DNA of 64,000 nt, from the NCBI RefSeq assembly GCF_021729075.1, contig NZ_JAJSAQ010000001.1:133997-197996 (forward strand), read 5' to 3'. This stretch comes from Microbulbifer guangxiensis. Its GTDB lineage: Bacteria; Pseudomonadota; Gammaproteobacteria; Pseudomonadales; Cellvibrionaceae. Shown piece after piece: positions 15,772 through 24,980 of the stretch. The position numbers were made by a program, and so were the translations under genes. The first letter of the stretch is position 1; the number at the start of each line of letters is the position of its first letter. Below the pieces are notes generated by a model that did not search any database, was not told where the DNA came from, and worked only from the letters and a program-made list of their open reading frames with translations.

Positions 15772-16358
15772 TGCAGGAAGGGCGTATGGAAAGGAACACC
15801 CTTGTCGCACTTTTATCCATCAATGCATTCATGTTTTTCCTCGAGCTGGTGTTGGGTTTGATCGCGCAGTCAACCGGTTTGCTCGCGGATTCTCTGGATA
15901 TGCTTGCGGACGCTTTCGTTTACGGGTTGTCGCTCTACGCGGTTGGCAAAGCGGTGACGAAAAAGGCCAGTGCAGCGAGAGTCAGTGGCTATCTGCAGAT
16001 TCTGTTAGGCGTGGGCGTGCTATTGGAAGTGATCAGGCGCCTCGTTTTTGGCAGCGAGCCGCAAAGCACGTTGATTGTTGTGGTGGGCATCGTTGCATTG
16101 CTGGCCAATGTCGCTTGTGTTGCGCTTATCTCAAAGCACCGTGCTGGCGGTGTACATATGCGCGCTTCATGGATTTTCTCCGTTAATGATGTTTTCGCCA
16201 ATCTGGGTGTTATTCTGTCCGGCTGCCTGGTTGCGATAACCGGCAGCAGATATCCGGATTTGTTGATCGGTATGATCATTGCTGCGCTCGTTGTCCGAGG
16301 CGGACTCCAAATCGTGCGTGAAGCCAGGGAGGCAGAGAAGCCTGCTCAAAACCTCTGA
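15771..16358 (+). CDS. Cation diffusion facilitator-type transporter
   Basis: The 195-residue membrane protein has five to six helices. The conserved pairs of metal-site acids are seen in helix 2 (ADSLDMLADAF) and helix 5 (SVNDVFANLGV), as in CDF (zinc/cobalt/iron efflux) proteins. It lacks the C-terminal cytoplasmic domain of full-length CDFs (~300 residues), so it is a short form. ATG 15771 overlaps the polB stop (TGATG) after GGAGG; ATG 15786 is also plausible. It may be translationally coupled to polB. The metal is unknown. Confidence 0.75.
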   Translation: MQEGRMERNTLVALLSINAFMFFLELVLGLIAQSTGLLADSLDMLADAFVYGLSLYAVGKAVTKKASAARVSGYLQILLGVGVLLEVIRRLVFGSEPQSTLIVVVGIVALLANVACVALISKHRAGGVHMRASWIFSVNDVFANLGVILSGCLVAITGSRYPDLLIGMIIAALVVRGGLQIVREAREAEKPAQNL

Positions 16359-16431
16359 TATACAGGCTTGGACACCCCTGTAGGGTGTTAGAATTCCGGC
16401 CTGTCTGGCACTTCACTGGAGAACAAGCGCA

Positions 16432-17355
16432 ATGAACACGGCCAATCCATTCTATCCAATCGGTACCCCCGGCAAGCCCTGGGACGACGTGGAACGCGCC
16501 GAGTGGTTGTCGCGACAGACCCGCCAGCGCAGCTACGAGTCTGAGGTGGTCAGCAAGATTGAACGCCTGCGTGATCGCTTCGACGTGGAAGAGTATGGCC
16601 GTCTGGAATACGGCGAAGAGAGCTTCCCGCTGCTGGCGATCCGCAGCCGGGACTGGAATGACGATCTGCCGGTGGTGCTGGTGACGGGCGGGGTGCACGG
16701 CTACGAAACCAGCGGCGTACACGGTGCATTGCAGTTCGTGAATCAGCATGCCGCAGATTACGCTGGCCGCGTCAATCTGCTGGTGGCGCCCTGCATCAGC
16801 CCCTGGGGGTATGAGCGTATCCATCGCTGGAACCCGAACGCTATCGACCCGAACCGCTCGTTCTACGATAACAGCCCGGCAGAAGAGTCGGCAGCGCTGA
16901 TGCGACTGGTGGCGCCGATCCGCGATCGCGCAGTGATGCATATTGACCTGCACGAAACCACCGATACCGACGAAACCGAATTCCGCCCCGCACTGGCCGC
17001 CCGCGACGGCAAGCCGTTCACGCCCGGCGGCATTCCCGACGGTTTCTATCTGGTCGACGACAGCGAGAACCCGCAGCCCGAATTCCAGCAGGCGGTAATC
17101 GCGGCGGTGGAGAAGGTCACCCATATCGCCCCGGCGGATGCCGACGGCAATCTTATTGGCTCGCCGGCGGTCGCACGTGGCGTTATCCAGTACCCGCTCA
17201 AGCAGCTGGGCCTCTGCGCTAGTGTCACCAACGCTACCTATAAAACCACCACCGAGGTCTATCCCGACAGCCCCCGCGCGACGCCCGAGCAATGTAATGA
17301 AGCGCAGGCCGTCGCAGTGTGTGCGGCGATCGACTACGCGCTGGCTCACCTTTGA
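16432..17355 (+). CDS. M14-family metallocarboxypeptidase
   Basis: The 307-residue cytoplasmic protein (no signal peptide) has zinc ligands His89 and Glu92 in GGVHGYE and a later His in HIDLHE (170-175). Glu275 in KTTTEVYP fits the catalytic glutamate. Peptide substrates are unknown; succinylglutamate desuccinylase-like relatives share the fold. ATG 16432 gives a complete N-terminus. A copy of its C-terminal 25 codons lies at 22588-22665. It stands alone between the transporter gene and the SRPBCC gene. Confidence 0.8.
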   Translation: MNTANPFYPIGTPGKPWDDVERAEWLSRQTRQRSYESEVVSKIERLRDRFDVEEYGRLEYGEESFPLLAIRSRDWNDDLPVVLVTGGVHGYETSGVHGALQFVNQHAADYAGRVNLLVAPCISPWGYERIHRWNPNAIDPNRSFYDNSPAEESAALMRLVAPIRDRAVMHIDLHETTDTDETEFRPALAARDGKPFTPGGIPDGFYLVDDSENPQPEFQQAVIAAVEKVTHIAPADADGNLIGSPAVARGVIQYPLKQLGLCASVTNATYKTTTEVYPDSPRATPEQCNEAQAVAVCAAIDYALAHL

Positions 17356-17462
17356 GCTTCAATGGCGTCAGAGCCATTGATTGCTTTGCTTTTGACTGCT
17401 TAAGCGTCAATATCATGGGCTCTAACCCTCTTGATTAGTCGCGGAATAGATAAGGAGAGCAG

Positions 17463-18029
17463 ATGCGAGCAGGGAGCAAGATAACCGTATTTGTACTTGG
17501 CCTTTTCCTGGCGGGTGCTTTCGCACTGGCAGAGGATGTGGCCACACCGATCAACAGCCAGATCCTCAAGACCGATAGGAAGGAGATGGTCCTCGTGCAG
17601 GAAGTCAGCATTGAGGCCCCAGTTAGTGAGGTATGGCGGGCCTATACGACCAGTGCCGGATGGATGGCATGGGCTGCGCCACTCGCCGAAGTCGATCTCC
17701 GCGCGGGAGGGACCATCCGCACGCACTACGGTAAGGATGCCAAAATAGGGGATCCGGGTACCATTACCCTGCACATCGTTAACTATGTGCCGGAACGCAT
17801 CCTGACGCTGCGTGCAGAGCTATCGGAACGTTGGCCGGCGGTCATGCAGGAAGACGACGGGAAGCTGATGAATGTGGTGGTGTTTGAAGCCCAGGGCGAA
17901 TCACGCACCCGTCTGCAGTCCTATGGCGTTGGCTATCGCGACCTCCCTGAGTACGACAACCTGATGCAGTTCTTCATTTCGGCCAATGAGGGTCTTTTCG
18001 AGAAGCTGAAGGACCACGTGGAGGGTTGA
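17463..18029 (+). CDS. Secreted SRPBCC (START/Bet v1-like) protein
   Basis: The 188-residue protein has a signal peptide (GSKITVFVLGLFLAGAFALAE) and then a polyketide cyclase/AHSA1-type domain: VSIEAPVSEVWRAYTTSAGWMAWAAPLAEVDLRAGGTIRTHY. This fold binds hydrophobic ligands, and here it should do so in the periplasm. ATG 17463 follows AAGGAGAGCAG. No operon partner is evident. The ligand is unknown. Confidence 0.75.
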   Translation: MRAGSKITVFVLGLFLAGAFALAEDVATPINSQILKTDRKEMVLVQEVSIEAPVSEVWRAYTTSAGWMAWAAPLAEVDLRAGGTIRTHYGKDAKIGDPGTITLHIVNYVPERILTLRAELSERWPAVMQEDDGKLMNVVVFEAQGESRTRLQSYGVGYRDLPEYDNLMQFFISANEGLFEKLKDHVEG

Positions 18030-18108
18030 TGGAGAATCCAGTATGCCGGAAGACGGTGATCAGCGCGGTAGAGACGCTCACCCATACCCCCACGCCACGC
18101 CGGCTCTC

Positions 18109-18822
18109 TCACCCGGCCTTTGACTCGTTGATTTGTTTTTTAATGACGAGATAGGCACGCAAGTAATTGAAAATCCCACCCAGCAGGAAAAGGCTGCTCC
18201 CGATCAGGTATTGCCAGGCCAGAAAGCTGTAAAGAATTTCACGGTCCTCGGGGGCGACCGACCAGAGATACGGCACAGATGCAACGGTGAATAAAACGGA
18301 ACCTACGACAAAAGATACCGCTGTGAGGTTCATAAGCTGGAGTGTGATCCGAGATTGGGCCCTGACGATCTGGAGCACATTGATACATGCGCCGAGGACG
18401 AATAAAAGACTGCCTATCACAAAGCACCAGGCGCCAGGGATGATCCAGCCAACACGAGATAAGAAAAAGATACTGCCGAATGTGAACAGGATGGTACCAA
18501 CGAGGTAAGCCGCTGCCGCGATAAGCTCGAGGTCTGAGGCTAGTGTCCGTTGCCCCAAGCTGCGATGGTACCGCATGGCCTCAGCCATATCGTGCCCGGT
18601 CACGACAAGGTAGAGAAGGGAACCAAAAAAGAATGTCCAGACACCGATATCAGCATAGGCCTCGAAGCGAGGGAAAAACAATACACTGCCAACGATGAAT
18701 ACAATACCGCCGATTTTGTAGAGGACTGCGTTGATTGTCTCCCAGCGAAATTGCGCCTTAAGTTCAGTCGAACCACGGGTTAAGTCGTAAAGGCGTGGTC
18801 GGTTGACAAAAAGGTGTGGCAT
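18109..18822 (-). CDS. YrhK-domain membrane protein
   Basis: The 237-residue inner-membrane protein has about six helices in three pairs, each pair resembling the YrhK domain (FRWETINAVLYKIGGIVFIVGSVLFFP and two later copies containing GSxxF). Its function is not known in the family. ATG 18822 was chosen, since residues before it in the longer frame (to 18963) look non-coding. The gap 18823-19017 shows nothing recognisable. Confidence 0.7.
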   Translation of the reverse strand: MPHLFVNRPRLYDLTRGSTELKAQFRWETINAVLYKIGGIVFIVGSVLFFPRFEAYADIGVWTFFFGSLLYLVVTGHDMAEAMRYHRSLGQRTLASDLELIAAAAYLVGTILFTFGSIFFLSRVGWIIPGAWCFVIGSLLFVLGACINVLQIVRAQSRITLQLMNLTAVSFVVGSVLFTVASVPYLWSVAPEDREILYSFLAWQYLIGSSLFLLGGIFNYLRAYLVIKKQINESKAG

Positions 18823-19017
18823 AAGGACTTCGGCCCGACAATATGGCCTTTCCCGCTGAATGGAACAGTTTGAGCCTTTGAAGATCGTTACGACCGACAA
18901 TAGCACAAGGTCGAGCTGCTGGCCGCTCTGTAATAAAGAGGGGAAAAAGATGGGGCCCATCAACTTGATGGTGTTAGTTTGATTGGGGCTATGTAATGAC
19001 GGGAGGTTGATCTGACC

Positions 19018-19461
19018 CTAACGAGTTTCTGTTAAGTAGCCTGCTGCTGGCCACTTCAGACCAGCTCGTAGTGATACCAGCAGGATGACAAACGACATTT
19101 CCAGTGCAAGGAAGACACCAATGGGGTGGTCTGGTACACCTTGTATGATCAGATAGATCAAATAGAGCATGGCAAGCAGGTTGCCTGCCAGGATGACGGT
19201 GAGCGCGTAGGTACGCGCTTGCCAGAGCGGCTTGCTGAACAGGAGATTCAACGCGGCGGTACCGGCGAGCACCGCGCCGGGCAGCATCAGCAATAGGCGA
19301 TGGAGCAGGGCAGTATCCTCGCTCATCATCTTTGCCCAGATAGCGACAAAATGACCGTAGGCCCCCAGGGTAAGCAGAATGCCCAGGAGTAGGGCGCCGA
19401 CTGCGGCCAGGTTATACAGGGCGTTGCGCTGCAAATCCTGAGATGCACTAGAAGCCGACAT
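19018..19461 (-). CDS. Small four-helix membrane protein next to the two-component system
   Basis: The 147-residue protein has four likely helices (residues about 15-38, 50-72, 80-105, 115-135). It was not assigned to a family. ATG 19461 overlaps the response-regulator stop by 14 bases, so the two are very likely co-transcribed and may be coupled. It may be an accessory or target of that system (inference). Confidence 0.65.
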   Translation of the reverse strand: MSASSASQDLQRNALYNLAAVGALLLGILLTLGAYGHFVAIWAKMMSEDTALLHRLLLMLPGAVLAGTAALNLLFSKPLWQARTYALTVILAGNLLAMLYLIYLIIQGVPDHPIGVFLALEMSFVILLVSLRAGLKWPAAGYLTETR

Positions 19462-20140
19462 CGCGCCCTCCGGCGGTGGCCAGCCCGCATTCGTAGGCGA
19501 ACACGACAGCCTGGGCGCGGTCGCGTAATCCCAGTTTGGACAGCACACTGGAAACGTGGGTTTTTACGGTGGCCGGGCCAATAAACAGGGCCTCGGCGAT
19601 TTCGGCATTACTCTTGCCATCGGCAATCGCCGCCAGCACTTCGCGCTCCCGCGTTGTCAGGCGCTCCAGACGCTCGGCCAGGTTGCGCCCAGTCCCCAAC
19701 TTTTGCGCGAACTGGCTGATCAGGCGCTGGGTGATGCCCGGTGAGAGCATGGCACCGCCATCGGCAACGGTGCGTACGGCCTCCACCAGTGCCTCGGGCG
19801 GAATGTCCTTGAGCACAAAACCACTTGCCCCCGCCTGCAGGGCGCGAAACACGTATTCGTCGGGATCGAAGGTGGTGAGGATGATGACCCGGCAGGCGGT
19901 GTCGCCAGCTTCCGTTCTTTTCTCCTGTAACAGGCGGGCGGTGGCTTCCAGCCCGTCCATCTCCGGCATGCGGATATCCATCAGGATGATGTCCGGCTGG
20001 TACTCGCGCGCTGCCTCTATTGCCTCGAGGCCGTTGCCGGCCTCGGCCACCACCTCGATATCCGGCTCGTTATCCAGGACCAGGGAAAAACCGCGCCGCA
20101 CCAGCGCCTGATCATCCACCACCATGACTCGTATCATCAT
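19448..20140 (-). CDS. NarL/FixJ-type response regulator
   Basis: The 230-residue protein has a receiver domain with acidic pocket Asp9/Asp10, phosphoacceptor Asp55 (ILMDIRMPEMDG) and Lys in FVLKDI. A LuxR-type HTH follows (LTTREREVLAAIADGKSNAEIAEALFIGPATVKTHV, in two stretches). It binds DNA when phosphorylated by the adjacent kinase. The start ATG overlaps the kinase stop (ATGA), so coupling is likely. Confidence 0.9.
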   Translation of the reverse strand: MMIRVMVVDDQALVRRGFSLVLDNEPDIEVVAEAGNGLEAIEAAREYQPDIILMDIRMPEMDGLEATARLLQEKRTEAGDTACRVIILTTFDPDEYVFRALQAGASGFVLKDIPPEALVEAVRTVADGGAMLSPGITQRLISQFAQKLGTGRNLAERLERLTTREREVLAAIADGKSNAEIAEALFIGPATVKTHVSSVLSKLGLRDRAQAVVFAYECGLATAGGRDVGF

Positions 20141-21399
20141 ACTCCCCCTTCCGTAGTGGGCAGTTCTGCAGTCACCTCAAAGCCACCGCCATCAATCACA
20201 CGGGTGCGCAAATGGCCGCCGAGCAGCTCCGCCCGTTCGCGCATACCCGCGATGCCATGCCCGCTGCCGGTTTGTCGTCCAATGGGTTGTTCAGCTGCAC
20301 CGCGTCCATCATCACGAACGCGAATGGCTAAGTGACCAGGCTCTGCGCTTACGCTAACGTGCACGCTGGCTTCGGCTCCAACGTGTTTGATGACGTTGGT
20401 CAATGACTCCTGAACGATGCGATAGGCGGCGAGCGCCGTTCTGGCCGGTACATTGCCGAGTTCGCCCAGGGCTTCGTAGTCCACCCTGGCGACGACTTGC
20501 CGGACTTTCTCAATGAGGGTCGGCAGATCACTCAGATCCGGCTGCGGGGCGAGAGCCGCTTTGTCACTGGCCGGGCGCAGCACGCCCAGTAAATGCCGCA
20601 TCTCTGACAGGGCGTGGCGGCCGGCGGCCTCCACCTCAGCCATGGCCTCACTGGCCGCCTCCGGGTTATTGCGGCAGATGGTTCTGGCGGCGCCGGCCTG
20701 CACCGTCATCAGGCTGACCTGATGTGCCACCACATCATGCATCTCGCGCGCGATCCGGGTGCGCTCTGCCGCCACTGCGCGCTCGGATTCGGCATTGCGC
20801 TCCCGTTCCAGATACTCGGCTCTCTCCTCCAGCAAGCGCAGGTATTCACCGCGAAACCGCAGCCGCCGGCCAATGTGCCACAGCGCCCACGCCAGCATCA
20901 CAGTCACGGTACCTCCGGCCGTGGGCTGAACCAGCACCCTCATATCCAGTGCAACGTAAACCAGTGTCGCCAGCACCCCAATCAAACTGAACCGGGCATT
21001 GGGTTCGTAGCGTCCAAGGCTATAGAGCGAAAACGCCAGGGCAACGATGCCATTGGCCGGCAAGCCAAACTCCAGTGTCAGGCTGGCTCCCAGAATAACG
21101 GCATGCACCTGCCAGGGGTGGCTACGACGCCATAACAAGGCGAAGCAGCCAACGAAGGCACACTGATAAGCGGCGACGTCCCACAGGTTCTGCAGGGCCA
21201 GGACGTCGTTTCCGTCCTGGCGCGACCACATCAGCATCGTCAGCAAAAAGGCGAGGGTGGCGATGAGCAGGTCGGTCAGCTGTGGCCAGCGCTCGAATGG
21301 CCCGCGGAAGGGCTGCCAGACCGGAAGCCTGGGTAACTCGGGTCCGGGGTCGGAGTCAGCTGCATCCGATGCGCGCTTGGAGGGGGACGGCGATTTCAT
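20137..21399 (-). CDS. Sensor histidine kinase (HisKA_3 type)
   Basis: The 420-residue inner-membrane kinase has five or so N-terminal helices (about 44-165) with no large periplasmic domain, then a coiled linker and the dimerisation box with phospho-His221 (IAREMHDVVAHQVS). The ATPase domain follows, with IRVRDDGRG and GHGIAGMRERAELLGG. This layout resembles DesK-type sensors of membrane or intramembrane signals. It is the first gene of a three-gene operon with the regulator and the small membrane protein, divergent from the DUF2306 gene. Confidence 0.9.
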   Translation of the reverse strand: MKSPSPSKRASDAADSDPGPELPRLPVWQPFRGPFERWPQLTDLLIATLAFLLTMLMWSRQDGNDVLALQNLWDVAAYQCAFVGCFALLWRRSHPWQVHAVILGASLTLEFGLPANGIVALAFSLYSLGRYEPNARFSLIGVLATLVYVALDMRVLVQPTAGGTVTVMLAWALWHIGRRLRFRGEYLRLLEERAEYLERERNAESERAVAAERTRIAREMHDVVAHQVSLMTVQAGAARTICRNNPEAASEAMAEVEAAGRHALSEMRHLLGVLRPASDKAALAPQPDLSDLPTLIEKVRQVVARVDYEALGELGNVPARTALAAYRIVQESLTNVIKHVGAEASVHVSVSAEPGHLAIRVRDDGRGAAEQPIGRQTGSGHGIAGMRERAELLGGHLRTRVIDGGGFEVTAELPTTEGGV

Positions 21400-21443
21400 T
21401 TCGGCATGCTAAACCAGGCCCGGCCAGCTGTCATGAGCCTTAC

Positions 21444-21472
21444 GGGGGAGCGGCCAACAGGGCCGCCTCCCC
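21444..21472. repeat. GC-rich inverted repeat between divergent promoters
   Basis: GGGGGAGCGGCC and GGGCCGCCTCCCCC arms around a short loop are followed by TTTT on the plus strand. It lies between the divergent kinase and DUF2306 genes. It could be an attenuator for the plus-strand gene or a regulator site; the base pairing is clear, the role is not. Confidence 0.45.
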
Positions 21473-21633
21473 CTTTTGGGGGAGGCCAGATTCCTGCCTG
21501 TGGCGGATGTGTGGAGATAGGAAAAAGTCGACCATGCTCGCCAGGCACATTCAGCCCAAGCCCGTGAGGGCCACGCCAACAGGGTGAACCGGTACGGCGT
21601 GATTCCCGCTCTACACACGCCTGGAGAAAAACG

Positions 21634-22461
21634 ATGAACGACGCTGTAATCAGCACAACAACACTTCGCCCATTCGATACGCGGCGGGCCGTCAATCTGG
21701 CCGTTAAAACCTGGTTTAGCATCGCGGCGATCGGTCACGCGATCTTCTTCGCCTACATTCTTGCCGTTTTCTACCCACCCATTGCCCAGTCCGGACTGTA
21801 CGGCCTGCAGGGTCTGCACCTGCCGGCTGGGTTTCGCGAGGGCGATACACTGGGCAACCTGGCAGCGGTGGCTCATGTTCTGCTGGCGGCAATCGTGATC
21901 GGCGGTGGCCCCCTGCAGCTGATTCCCGCCGTGCGCCGCCATGCGCCCACTTTCCACCGCTGGTTGGGCCGCAGCTACTTGCTGGCTGCAGTCATCAGCA
22001 GCGTTGGCGGGCTTTATATGACCTGGACCCGCCACAGCATTGGCAACCTGGTGTCTCAGGTCACAATCTCCATCGACGGCGTATTGATTCTGGTGTTTGC
22101 CTTCCTAGCGCTGCGTACCGCCATGGCCGGCCGCTTTGCAGAGCACCGCCGCTGGGCCCTTCGTCTGTTCATGGCCGCTAGCGCAGTATGGTTCTTTCGT
22201 GTGGCCCTGATGGGCTGGGCGATGCTGACCGGTGGCTGGGGAATCGATTGGAAGTCCTTCACTGGGCCCTTCCTGTACGCCCTGGGTGTTGGGCAATACC
22301 TCCTCCCCCTGGCCATGCTGCAATGGTATTTCCATTGCCAGAAGCGCGAAGCCGGGCAGGGTGCACAGCTCGTCTTTGTCAGCACCCTGGTGCCACTGAC
22401 CGTCTTTATGGCCATTGGTATCTTCGCCGCCACCATGGGTATGTGGTTGCCGCGGATCTAA
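21634..22461 (+). CDS. DUF2306 membrane protein
   Basis: The 275-residue protein has about eight helices and conserved His residues at helix ends (AVAHVLLAA, PTFHRWLGRSYL, AEHRRWALR), typical of DUF2306 proteins, which may bind haem or a quinone-like cofactor (inference). ATG 21634 follows TGGAGAAA. It is divergent from the two-component operon and may be its target. Confidence 0.75.
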   Translation: MNDAVISTTTLRPFDTRRAVNLAVKTWFSIAAIGHAIFFAYILAVFYPPIAQSGLYGLQGLHLPAGFREGDTLGNLAAVAHVLLAAIVIGGGPLQLIPAVRRHAPTFHRWLGRSYLLAAVISSVGGLYMTWTRHSIGNLVSQVTISIDGVLILVFAFLALRTAMAGRFAEHRRWALRLFMAASAVWFFRVALMGWAMLTGGWGIDWKSFTGPFLYALGVGQYLLPLAMLQWYFHCQKREAGQGAQLVFVSTLVPLTVFMAIGIFAATMGMWLPRI

Positions 22462-22587
22462 GTTTGGCCCTCAGACTGCTACAGAATGGTTCCCATAGAT
22501 CTGGCGGATAAACCTGAGCGGTGTCGATCAATGCGCTGGCGGCCGGCCATAGAACGCCATTGGTGCCTGGGGGATTCCAGCCCCTGC

Positions 22588-22665
22588 GCCGTGCCCGAAC
22601 AATGCAATACCGCCCAGTCCGTCGCAGTGTCTGCAGCGATCGACTACGCGCTGGCGCACCAGTAA
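22588..22665 (+). pseudogene. Remnant of an M14 carboxypeptidase gene 3' end
   Basis: This 26-codon stretch, with stop, reads AVPEQCNTAQSVAVSAAIDY + ALAHQ. It matches the C-terminus of the carboxypeptidase at 16432-17355 (ATPEQCNEAQAVAVCAAIDY + ALAHL). The nucleotide match includes a long identical GCGATCGACTACGCGCTGG segment. Upstream bases 22462-22587 do not match and show no gene. It is a leftover of a duplicated or recombined paralogue. Confidence 0.75.
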
Positions 22666-22734
22666 CATGGCTGAGAGTTGGCGGCTATACGGCCCGGCCG
22701 GCGGACCGCCTCCGCCAACGATCAGAACAGAACC

Positions 22735-23583
22735 ATGAAAGTACCCAAGAGATTACAACCGCTGGTCGACGACGGCATGATCGACGAGGTCGTCGTGCAG
22801 TTGATGAGCGGCAAGGAAGCACAGGTGTATGTGGTGCGCTGTGGCGACGAGCTGCGCTGCGCCAAGGTCTTCAAGGAGGCCAAGCAGCGTAGCTTCAAGC
22901 AGGCGGTGCAGTACCAGGAAGGGCGCAAGATGCGCAACAGCCGCCGTGCCCGGGCGATGTCGAAGAAGACCCGCTATGGCCAGAAAGAGCAGGAGCAGGC
23001 CTGGCTGAGCGCCGAGGTCGATGCCCTGTACCGGTTGGCGTCGGCGGGTGTGCGCGTCCCCCAGCCATATGGCTTTGTCGACGGTGTGCTGCTGATGGAA
23101 CTGGTCGCCGACGACGAGGGCTATGCCGCCCCGCGGCTGGATGACGTCACGCTGACCCCGGAGCAGGCCCGCGATTACCACGGCCAGGTGATAGCCGACG
23201 TGGTGCGCATGCTGTGTGCCGGCCTGGTGCATGGCGACCTTTCCGAGTTCAACGTGCTGCTGGACCCCGACGGCCCGGTCATCATCGATTTGCCCCAGGC
23301 GGTGGATGCCGCCGGCAACAACAACGCCGCCATGATGCTGGAACGCGATGTCGACAATATGCGCGCCTATTTCGGCCGCTTTGCCCCGGAACTACTGACC
23401 ACCGATTACGGCAAGGAAATCTGGGCGCTGTATGAAGCTGGTGAACTGCACCCGGAAAGCCGCCTGACCGGACGGTTCGAGTACGACACGAGCAGCGTCG
23501 ACGTCGGGGACCTGATGGACGTCATCGATGATGTGCTCGAGGAGGAAGCCGAGCGCCGGGCACCGGCCTGGGAAGAATCGTAG
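22735..23583 (+). CDS. RIO1-family atypical serine protein kinase
   Basis: The 282-residue protein has the RIO nucleotide loop SGKEAQVY (25-32), Lys44, the catalytic loop HGDLSEFNVLL (His166, Asp168, Asn173) and the metal-binding IIDLPQAV (Asp185). In bacteria the substrates are unknown; in eukaryotes and archaea RIO kinases act in ribosome maturation. ATG 22735 was chosen; the upstream extension to 22678 lacks similarity. An acidic C-terminal tail (DVIDDVLEEEAER) is present. Confidence 0.88.
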   Translation: MKVPKRLQPLVDDGMIDEVVVQLMSGKEAQVYVVRCGDELRCAKVFKEAKQRSFKQAVQYQEGRKMRNSRRARAMSKKTRYGQKEQEQAWLSAEVDALYRLASAGVRVPQPYGFVDGVLLMELVADDEGYAAPRLDDVTLTPEQARDYHGQVIADVVRMLCAGLVHGDLSEFNVLLDPDGPVIIDLPQAVDAAGNNNAAMMLERDVDNMRAYFGRFAPELLTTDYGKEIWALYEAGELHPESRLTGRFEYDTSSVDVGDLMDVIDDVLEEEAERRAPAWEES

Positions 23584-23638
23584 GCTGCTGACGCTCATGC
23601 TGCCCCTCGCACAACATTCACAATAAGGCAGAATTTCT

Positions 23639-24835
23639 ATGGCTACCCTGGGCACTCCGTTCTCTTCGACCGCTACCCGCGTCATGCTCTGTGGCGCCGG
23701 TGAATTGGGCAAGGAAGTTGTGATCGAGTTGCAGCGTCTCGGCTGTGAAGTCATTGCCGTGGACCGCTATGCCAACGCTCCGGCGATGCAGGTGGCAGAT
23801 CGTAGCCACGTGATCAATATGCTCGATGGTGAGGCCCTGCGCGGGGTGATTGAACAGGAGCAGCCCCACCTGGTGGTGCCGGAAATCGAGGCGATTGCCA
23901 CCGATACCCTGGCCGAGCTGGAACAGGAGGGAGTCAACATCGTCCCTACCGCGAGGGCAGCCCAGCTCACCATGAACCGGGAGGGGATCCGGCGCCTGGC
24001 GGCGGAAACCCTGGGGTTGCCCACCTCCAGCTACCGGTTTGCGGCCAGCGAGGCGGAATTCAAAGCCGCGATCGACGAGATCGGGATTCCCTGCCTGGTG
24101 AAACCGATCATGAGCTCGTCGGGCAAGGGCCAGAGCCTGGTGCGCGATGCCGCACAGGTTGAACAGGCCTGGGCCTATGCGCAGGAGGGCGGCCGCGCCG
24201 GCAAGGGCAAGGTGATCGTCGAGGGGTTTGTCGACTTCGATTACGAAATCACCCTGCTCACCATCCGCCACTACGACGGCAGCGGCAGCATTGTCACCAG
24301 TTTCTGTGCGCCCATTGGTCACCGCCAGGCGGATGGGGACTACCAGGAGTCGTGGCAGCCGCAGGCAATGTCCGCAGCGGCGTTGAGCCGCGCCCAGGAG
24401 GTTGCCAAAGCGGTGACCGATAATCTCGGCGGCCGCGGCCTGTTTGGTGTGGAGTTGTTCGTCAAAGGCGATGAGGTGATTTTCAGTGAAGTTTCGCCGC
24501 GGCCACACGACACCGGCCTGGTGACCCTGATCTCGCAGGATCTGTCAGAGTTTGCGCTGCATGCCCGCGCCATTCTCGGCCTGCCCATCCCCAATATCCA
24601 GCTGCACCGCGCCTCGGCCTCGTCCGTGTTGTTGGTGGAGGGCAGCTCCACCCGGATGCAGTTCGGCAACCTCGCCGCCGCGCTCTCCCGTCCCGATACC
24701 CAGCTGCGCCTGTTCGGCAAACCGGAAGTGGCCGGAAAGCGCCGCCTGGGTGTCGCCCTGGCGCGGGCCGACGACGTCGAAACCGCTCGGAAGGTTGCCA
24801 ATGATGTGATTGCCGATATCGAGGTCAAGCTGTAG
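23639..24835 (+). CDS. purT: Formate-dependent phosphoribosylglycinamide formyltransferase
   Basis: ATP-grasp enzyme of 398 residues that formylates GAR with formate and ATP in purine synthesis, a folate-free alternative to PurN. The N-terminal segment [20 protein letters not shown] binds GAR. The ATP-grasp core shows [16 protein letters not shown], and metal-binding acids are in [23 protein letters not shown]. Full length compared with E. coli PurT (392). ATG 23639 follows AAGGCAG. It appears monocistronic; no PurR site was identified. Confidence 0.95.
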   Translation: MATLGTPFSSTATRVMLCGAGELGKEVVIELQRLGCEVIAVDRYANAPAMQVADRSHVINMLDGEALRGVIEQEQPHLVVPEIEAIATDTLAELEQEGVNIVPTARAAQLTMNREGIRRLAAETLGLPTSSYRFAASEAEFKAAIDEIGIPCLVKPIMSSSGKGQSLVRDAAQVEQAWAYAQEGGRAGKGKVIVEGFVDFDYEITLLTIRHYDGSGSIVTSFCAPIGHRQADGDYQESWQPQAMSAAALSRAQEVAKAVTDNLGGRGLFGVELFVKGDEVIFSEVSPRPHDTGLVTLISQDLSEFALHARAILGLPIPNIQLHRASASSVLLVEGSSTRMQFGNLAAALSRPDTQLRLFGKPEVAGKRRLGVALARADDVETARKVANDVIADIEVKL

Positions 24836-24980
24836 CGATAATCTGCACCACAAGTCCCTCCCAGGCTCTTCCCGGGTGCTGGTCCTACACTCAGGCTGGT
24901 TAGCCCCGAGCCGTTATCAATAGGAAATTGGCCGCTGCTTACCTACAATACGCGGCCATTTCCCGACGCGAGTCATTGTC

